Shown one piece after another: positions 59,512 through 64,000 of a stretch of DNA of 64,000 bases (position 1 is the first letter of the stretch; each line of letters starts with the position of its first letter). The DNA is from an uncultured Tenacibaculum sp. (GTDB lineage Bacteria > Bacteroidota > Bacteroidia > Flavobacteriales > Flavobacteriaceae): positions 744,001 through 808,000 of the forward strand of contig NZ_CANMAX010000002.1 in NCBI RefSeq assembly GCF_947495995.1, written 5' to 3'. Under the pieces are notes generated by a model. The model was not told the DNA's origin. It saw only the letters and a list, made by a program, of their open reading frames with translations, and did not search any database. Made by a program: the position numbers and the translations under genes.

Positions 59512-60852
59512 TTAGTAAACAGCTTTCATTGCTTTTCCTAAATATAAATCTGAACTTATAGTTTTAGCTCTTTCCATGTAAGCATCTTTAACTCGTTGCG
59601 AAGATTTTTTCACTTTCGGAGCAAATGCTACTAAAGAAGATGATAAATAGTTACTTGAACTTATTGAAGTTAAATTTTCTAAAACTTTGATTAATTGACT
59701 TTCCGTTAAATCTTTCTTGGCTAATTTTTTATAAACCTCAGAAGCATAGTAATCAGAATCTACATTCTTTTCAATTAAACTTAACAATTCACTTAAAGTT
59801 TTATCATCTAAATCTTTCTTTAATAAACCTTTTATAACTCCTGCTGCGTAATAATCTGAATCTACATCACCTAAAGATGCAATAAAAACATTGTAATTTT
59901 CTTTAGATAAGTCTTCTTTCTTTAATGCCTCTTTTAATACTTCACTCTTATAATAATCTGAATCAATCTTGCTAGAAAGTTTCATGATTTTATTCATGTT
60001 CGATTTATTCAAACTTCTATTGTTAAGTATTTTTCTTAATACCTCAGATAAATAATAATCTGAATCAATATTATTAGAAATTGCTAATAATTCATCTAAT
60101 TGATCGTCTGTGATTTTTTTACTGTTAATGGCATTCATTAATACTTGTGACATATAGTAATCAGATTTTATACTTTTAGTAGCTTTTATGTAAGCTGAAA
60201 TAGTTTCTGAATTTTGTAAAAACTTATCCTGATTTTTCTGTAAAATATTTGATAAATAATAGTCAGAAGTAATGTTTTTACTAGCAGAACTCAATAGTTT
60301 TATTAAATCAGAACTTTTTAAATCTCTTTCTAACAACAATCTAAAATATGCTGATCTTGAATAGTCTCCTTTTAATTCATTTATTTCGTTAAGAACAGCT
60401 GTAGCTCCTCCTCTATTGTAAAAACGTTCTACTCTAGCTTCTGCAGCAATTCCTGTAGTTCTAATGATATCTGGTAGAATTTCAGCTAACCAAGATTTTC
60501 CTTCAGGTTCGAAACTTTTTTCTGTTCTACCTACGTAATATTTTCTATTTAAATCGCCTCTTTCTGCTTCAATTACTAACTTTCTCTTTTTTCCAAAGCT
60601 TGATGTTTTAATTTCTATAAAACCACCTCTTGAAATAGATACGATTTCTTTATCATCATCAGAAACTTCAATATCACCTTCATATTCTATTTTAAAGTTT
60701 CCTTTACCTTTAATGAATAAGTCAACATTTCCTATGTTTCGTTTTAAATTACCGTTCTTACCATAGATTTTTATGTTTGTCTGTGCTGTTACATTAAATG
60801 CGATAGAAGACAACATTATAAGTAACGTTAATATGATTGATTTTGTTTTCAT
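59512..60852 (-). CDS. Secreted SDYY-repeat protein, probable LytTR target
   Basis: A 446-aa exported protein with signal peptide MKTKSIILTLLIMLSSIAFNVTAQ. Residues about 25-110 form a beta-rich domain ending YVGRTEKSFEPEGKSWLAEILPDIIRTTG. Residues 130-446 hold about nine helical repeats of some 36 residues, marked by variants of I-D-SDYY-SEVL (for example ITSDYYLSNIL, IDSDYYKSEVL, VDSDYYASEVY). This looks like a HEAT-like superhelix. Similar beta-plus-repeat regions occur, from memory, as C-terminal extensions of some M56/BlaR-type peptidases. Its promoter has a perfect -7 box and a probable LytTR site, and the kinase and regulator are encoded just downstream on the same strand. Confidence 0.75.
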   Translation of the reverse strand: MKTKSIILTLLIMLSSIAFNVTAQTNIKIYGKNGNLKRNIGNVDLFIKGKGNFKIEYEGDIEVSDDDKEIVSISRGGFIEIKTSSFGKKRKLVIEAERGDLNRKYYVGRTEKSFEPEGKSWLAEILPDIIRTTGIAAEARVERFYNRGGATAVLNEINELKGDYSRSAYFRLLLERDLKSSDLIKLLSSASKNITSDYYLSNILQKNQDKFLQNSETISAYIKATKSIKSDYYMSQVLMNAINSKKITDDQLDELLAISNNIDSDYYLSEVLRKILNNRSLNKSNMNKIMKLSSKIDSDYYKSEVLKEALKKEDLSKENYNVFIASLGDVDSDYYAAGVIKGLLKKDLDDKTLSELLSLIEKNVDSDYYASEVYKKLAKKDLTESQLIKVLENLTSISSSNYLSSSLVAFAPKVKKSSQRVKDAYMERAKTISSDLYLGKAMKAVY

Positions 60853-60878
60853 AATTACTATTTTTTGTTTTACAAGCT

Positions 60879-60886
60879 CAAAAGTA
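60879..60886 (-). promoter_or_regulatory. -7 promoter box of the SDYY-repeat protein gene
   Basis: TACTTTTG on the minus strand is a perfect TAnnTTTG, 26 bp upstream of the ATG at 60852. The -33 region is TTT, which suits an activated promoter. Confidence 0.65.
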
Positions 60887-60913
60887 TTTGATGATTACAC
60901 TTAAAAAAAACGA

Positions 60914-60950
60914 AATGTAATCAACTGTATTTTTAATGTAGTCAATTGTA
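60914..60950 (-). promoter_or_regulatory. Probable LytTR-binding direct repeats
   Basis: On the minus strand the sequence reads TACAATTGACTACATT (60950-60935), then after 5 nt TACAGTTGATTACATT (60929-60914). The repeats are 21 bp apart, start to start, and 14 of 16 bases agree. The half-site ACAGTTGAT fits the LytTR consensus [TA][AC][CA]GTTN[AG][TG]; the other has two mismatches. The pair lies just upstream of the -33 region. Confidence 0.6.
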
Positions 60951-60995
60951 AAATTTAATTTTATATCTTTAAAATACATTTCATTTTACACGAAT

Positions 60996-61523
60996 ATGGA
61001 TAAAAAATCAATTTCAAATTTACTGGAAGAAAAACATCAAAAATTATTTGAATGGATTGCACAGCAAGATGGAAATTATTGGGAAAAAGGTCCAGAAAAT
61101 AGATGGACAGCAGGACAACAAATTCAGCATCTTGTAGATTCTATAAAACCTTTAAATCTTGCTTTAAGTTTACCCTCATTTATTTTAAAAGCAAAATTTG
61201 GAACAACGAATAGAGAACTAAGAACTTACGATGAGATTGTAAATAAATACAATGAAAAACTAATAAAATATAAAGACAAGGCTAGAGATTTTAACAGCAA
61301 AGTAAGCACACCTGATGAAAAGAAGTTAATTAAACTTGTAACTACGCTCAAAAAACAAAATAAAAAACTACAATACAAGACCGAAAAATTAAGTAATTAT
61401 AAACTTGACAACTTAATTTTACCTCATCCATTACTAGGAAAAATGCCACTTCGCGAAATAATTATGTGGACAGCACATCATACTGAACATCACACAACAG
61501 ATTTAATTGAAAACTACTCTTAA
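60996..61523 (+). CDS. DinB-superfamily protein
   Basis: A 175-aa four-helix protein with DinB-type features: an early His in AGQQIQHLVDSIKPLNLAL and a C-terminal His cluster MWTAHHTEHHTTDLIENY that could complete a metal site. Length and pattern match DinB/YfiT-like proteins, which in some cases are thiol transferases. The substrate is unknown. It is divergent from the SDYY-repeat gene, so the LytTR site might influence both. Its own -7 region is TATCTTTA. Confidence 0.85.
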   Translation: MDKKSISNLLEEKHQKLFEWIAQQDGNYWEKGPENRWTAGQQIQHLVDSIKPLNLALSLPSFILKAKFGTTNRELRTYDEIVNKYNEKLIKYKDKARDFNSKVSTPDEKKLIKLVTTLKKQNKKLQYKTEKLSNYKLDNLILPHPLLGKMPLREIIMWTAHHTEHHTTDLIENYS

Positions 61524-61564
61524 AATACCTATATTTGTGCCTCTAAAAAATGTAGCAGACATCG

Positions 61565-62893
61565 ATGTTTAATAATTTAAGTGAAAAATTAGATAAGGCT
61601 CTACACTCGCTGAAGGGTCATGGTAAGATAAATGAGGTTAACGTTGCCGAAACTTTAAAAGAAGTTCGTAGAGCACTTTTAGATGCCGATGTTAACTTTA
61701 AAATTGCAAAACAATTCACAAACTCGGTTAAGGAAAAAGCCATGGGACAAGACGTATTAACTACGTTAAATCCTGGTCAGTTAATGGTAAAAATCGTAAA
61801 AGATGAGTTAACTGAATTAATGGGTGGAGATACTGTTGGTATCAGCCTTGGTGGAAGTCCGACTGTAATTTTAATGTCTGGTTTACAAGGATCGGGTAAA
61901 ACAACTTTCTCTGGTAAGCTAGCCAATTACTTAAAAAACAAGAAAACTAAACAAGTATTATTAGTAGGTTGTGATGTTTATCGTCCTGCCGCTATTAATC
62001 AGTTACAAGTTGTTGGAGAACAAATCGGTGTTGAAGTTTATGCTGAAGTAGGAAACCAAAATCCTGTTGAAATTTCTCAGAATGCAATTAAGCATGCAAA
62101 AGCAAACGGTAAAAATGTGGTGATTATTGATACCGCTGGTCGTTTAGCTGTTGATGAAGAAATGATGACAGAGATTTCTAATATTCATAAAGCTGTTAAT
62201 CCAAATGAAACATTATTTGTTGTAGATTCTATGACAGGGCAAGATGCAGTAAACACTGCCAAAGCCTTTAATGATGTTTTAAATTTTGACGGAGTTGTAT
62301 TAACGAAGTTAGATGGTGATACAAGAGGTGGTGCTGCATTATCTATTAAATCTGTAGTTGATAAACCAATTAAGTTTATTGGTACAGGTGAAAAAATGGA
62401 TGCAATTGATGTATTCCACCCGAATCGTATGGCTGATCGTATCCTTGGAATGGGAGACGTTGTGTCATTAGTTGAGCGTGCTCAAGAACAATACGATGAA
62501 GCTGAAGCTAGAAAATTACAGAAGAAAATTGCTAAAAACCAATTTGGTTTTGACGATTTCTTAAATCAGATTCAGCAAATCAAGAAAATGGGTAGCATGA
62601 AAGACTTAGTTGGAATGATACCTGGTGCTGGAAAAGCATTAAAAGATGTAGATATTGATGATGATGCATTCAAAGGAATTGAGGCAATCATTTTTTCAAT
62701 GACTCCTGAAGAAAGAAGTAAACCTTCTGTTATAAACGCAAGTAGAAAAAAGAGAATCGCAAAAGGTTCTGGAACCTCGGTACAAGAAGTAAATCAGCTC
62801 ATGAAACAATTTGATCAAATGAGCAAAATGATGAAAATGATGCAAGGCGGCGGAGGCAAAAGAATGATGCAGATGATGCGAGGAATGAGATAA
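61565..62893 (+). CDS. ffh: Signal recognition particle protein Ffh
   Basis: A 442-aa SRP54-type GTPase. It has the helical N domain, the G domain with GLQGSGKTTFSGKLA (G1), DVYRPAAINQLQ, DTAGRLAVDEEMM (G3), TKLDGDTRGGAALS (G4) and GTGEKMDAIDVFHPNRMADRILGMGD, and the Met-rich M domain ending MMKMMQGGGGKRMMQMMRGMR that binds 4.5S RNA and signal peptides. It directs membrane proteins to FtsY and the Sec translocon. It is a single unit with a terminator after it. Confidence 0.97.
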   Translation: MFNNLSEKLDKALHSLKGHGKINEVNVAETLKEVRRALLDADVNFKIAKQFTNSVKEKAMGQDVLTTLNPGQLMVKIVKDELTELMGGDTVGISLGGSPTVILMSGLQGSGKTTFSGKLANYLKNKKTKQVLLVGCDVYRPAAINQLQVVGEQIGVEVYAEVGNQNPVEISQNAIKHAKANGKNVVIIDTAGRLAVDEEMMTEISNIHKAVNPNETLFVVDSMTGQDAVNTAKAFNDVLNFDGVVLTKLDGDTRGGAALSIKSVVDKPIKFIGTGEKMDAIDVFHPNRMADRILGMGDVVSLVERAQEQYDEAEARKLQKKIAKNQFGFDDFLNQIQQIKKMGSMKDLVGMIPGAGKALKDVDIDDDAFKGIEAIIFSMTPEERSKPSVINASRKKRIAKGSGTSVQEVNQLMKQFDQMSKMMKMMQGGGGKRMMQMMRGMR

Positions 62894-62903
62894 AAAATTA
62901 CAG

Positions 62904-62932
62904 AAGAGAAGTGTGCCCACTTCTCTTTTTTA
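62904..62932 (+). terminator. Terminator after ffh
   Basis: AAGAGAAGTG (62904-62913) pairs with CACTTCTCTT (62918-62927) around TGCC, followed by T-rich sequence. Confidence 0.86.
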
Positions 62933-62967
62933 TTTACGTAACATAAACAACACACTAACAACAAGAA

Positions 62968-63846
62968 ATGATTTTATTAGACGGAAAAAAGACTTCTGCA
63001 GACATTAAAGAAGAAATTGCTTTAGAAGTTGGAGAGTTAAAGAGAAATGAGAAAAAAGCACCACATTTAGCTGCAATTATCGTTGGAAACGACGGAGCTA
63101 GCTTAACGTATGTAAATGCTAAAGTAAAAGCATGTGAGCGTGTAGGTTTCGAATCGACTTTAATTCAACTACCAGAAGAAACTACTGAAGCTGAATTGTT
63201 AAATGAAATTGAAATTTTAAATGTCGATAATGATATTGATGGATTTATCGTACAGTTACCTTTACCTAAACATATCGACGAACAAAAGGTATTATTAGCT
63301 GTAGATCCTGCTAAAGATGTAGACGGTTTTCACCCTGAAAATGTTGGTAGAATGGCTTTAAACTTACCAACTTTTATTTCTGCAACTCCATTCGGAATTT
63401 TAGAATTACTAGATCGTTATGAAGTTGAAACTTCAGGAAAAAATGTAGTCGTTATTGGACGTAGTCATATCGTTGGAAGTCCGATGAGTATTTTGCTTTC
63501 TCAAAAGAGAAAAGTAGGAAATGCAACAGTTACATTGACACACAGTAGAACTCAAAATTTAGAAGCAATTACAAAAGAAGCAGATATTATTGTTGCAGCT
63601 ATTGGTATTCCTGAATTTTTAAAAGGTGATATGGTAAAAGAAGGTGTCGTTGTAATTGATGTTGGAATTACTAGAGTTGCTGATGCTTCTAAAAAAAGTG
63701 GATTTAGATTAGTTGGAGATGTTGCTTTTGATGAAGTAGCAGAGAAATCTTCATTTATCACTCCAGTTCCTGGAGGTGTTGGACCAATGACTATAGCAAT
63801 GTTATTAAAGAATACACTTATCGCTAATAAACGTAGAAATAGTTAA
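62968..63846 (+). CDS. folD: Bifunctional methylenetetrahydrofolate dehydrogenase/cyclohydrolase FolD
   Basis: A 292-aa FolD with substrate motifs [31 protein letters not shown] (with the catalytic Lys in YVNAKVKAC), the conserved [27 protein letters not shown], the NADP-binding [20 protein letters not shown] and the terminal [20 protein letters not shown]. It interconverts 5,10-methylene-THF and 10-formyl-THF for purine and one-carbon metabolism in the cytoplasm. Confidence 0.97.
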   Translation: MILLDGKKTSADIKEEIALEVGELKRNEKKAPHLAAIIVGNDGASLTYVNAKVKACERVGFESTLIQLPEETTEAELLNEIEILNVDNDIDGFIVQLPLPKHIDEQKVLLAVDPAKDVDGFHPENVGRMALNLPTFISATPFGILELLDRYEVETSGKNVVVIGRSHIVGSPMSILLSQKRKVGNATVTLTHSRTQNLEAITKEADIIVAAIGIPEFLKGDMVKEGVVVIDVGITRVADASKKSGFRLVGDVAFDEVAEKSSFITPVPGGVGPMTIAMLLKNTLIANKRRNS

Positions 63847-63870
63847 TTATATCTACATTATATAAAATAA

Positions 63871-63899
63871 AAAAGGAAGCAAATTGCTTCCTTTTTTTT
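63871..63899. terminator. Bidirectional terminator after folD
   Basis: AAAAGGAAGC (63871-63880) pairs with GCTTCCTTTT (63886-63895) around AAATT, with an A-run before and T-run after. It separates folD from the convergent gene at the right edge. Confidence 0.85.
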
Positions 63900-64000
63900 A
63901 TAATAATCTATTTCTAATTGCTGATAGACTATCATCAATTAATAATTTTCCATCTCTATATACTTCTCTTAGTTCACCTTTTTGTTCTTCTTCCCAAGAA
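63898..64000 (-). CDS. C-terminal end of a gene, possibly nicotinate phosphoribosyltransferase
   Basis: The open frame read on the minus strand ends in TAA at 63898-63900 and gives SWEEEQKGELREVYRDGKLLIDDSLSAIRNRLL without its first few hundred residues. The motif VYRDGKLL followed by DSLSAIRNRL resembles the C-terminal end of nicotinate phosphoribosyltransferases, but the fragment is too short to be sure. The gene runs off the right edge of the window. Confidence 0.4.
   Translation of the reverse strand, partial: SWEEEQKGELREVYRDGKLLIDDSLSAIRNRLL

Noticed and set aside
1..64000. CRISPR arrays, insertion sequences, prophage genes, tRNA or rRNA genes
   Set aside because: No repeated spacer-repeat pattern, transposase, integrase, phage structural gene or tRNA cloverleaf was recognised on either strand.

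Overview
The window is AT-rich chromosomal DNA, densely packed on both strands, from a member of the Bacteroidota, most likely a marine Flavobacteriaceae (Tenacibaculum/Polaribacter-like; this is inference, since no rRNA gene is present). The evidence is: TAnnTTTG promoter boxes instead of a sigma70 -10, type IX secretion sorting tails on two secreted proteins, Oar-like and other TonB-dependent receptors, a split transketolase, bacillithiol synthesis (bshA at the left edge) and very few Shine-Dalgarno sequences. No tRNA, rRNA, IS element, prophage or CRISPR array was seen.

Layout. 1-6.9 kb: bshA (partial), transketolase N-terminal subunit, a TPR/AraC-type membrane regulator, and a secreted tricorn-like protease with a small unknown gene. 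6.9-14.5 kb: a secreted protein commonly labelled asparagine synthetase B, dnaB with a small membrane protein, a DUF3810 metalloprotease-like protein with a lipoprotein, pepT and lysA. 14.7-19.1 kb: a large Oar-like TonB receptor and the rpsF-rpsR-rplI operon. 19.2-28.8 kb: a sterol-desaturase-family hydroxylase, an ECF sigma/anti-sigma-like/barrel module, mqo with a TPM-domain protein, and a three-gene membrane cluster (two tandem four-cysteine proteins and a DoxX-like protein). 28-37 kb: priA, a MEST-like hydrolase, a double-glycine-leader peptide, recG, an RsmB-family methyltransferase and a T9SS-secreted endonuclease I. 37-42.3 kb: a four-gene operon (vWA protein, CPXCG protein, thioesterase, prohibitin-like) and a small regulon of a Crp/Fnr regulator, truncated hemoglobin and membrane protein. 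42.4-50 kb: a vanadium-haloperoxidase-like T9SS protein, purB, and a likely metal-uptake cluster with a TonB receptor. 50-56.6 kb: an MFS transporter, M48 protease, alpha/beta hydrolase, msrB, DUF1572 protein, LacI regulator, GNAT and DoxX-like proteins. 56.6-60.9 kb: a LytS-type kinase, a degenerate kinase, a LytTR regulator and a secreted repeat protein. 61-64 kb: DinB-like, ffh, folD and the end of a further gene.

The most interesting signals are regulatory circuits readable from the DNA. (1) Two direct repeats 21 bp apart, one matching the LytTR half-site consensus, lie just upstream of the promoter of the secreted SDYY-repeat protein, whose neighbours are a LytTR regulator, an active-looking LytS kinase and a second kinase that has lost its His, N-box and G-box. 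(2) Two TATGA-N6-TCATA palindromes sit about 30 bp upstream of the -7 boxes of a truncated hemoglobin gene and a small membrane-protein gene, next to a cysteine-free Crp/Fnr regulator. This is the class II activator position, with the palindrome replacing a missing -33 element. (3) A 60-aa peptide with a double-glycine leader and four cysteines stands alone as a single transcription unit. A short CPXCG zinc-ribbon gene (59 aa) sits inside the vWA-prohibitin operon with a TAATG overlap and is easily missed.
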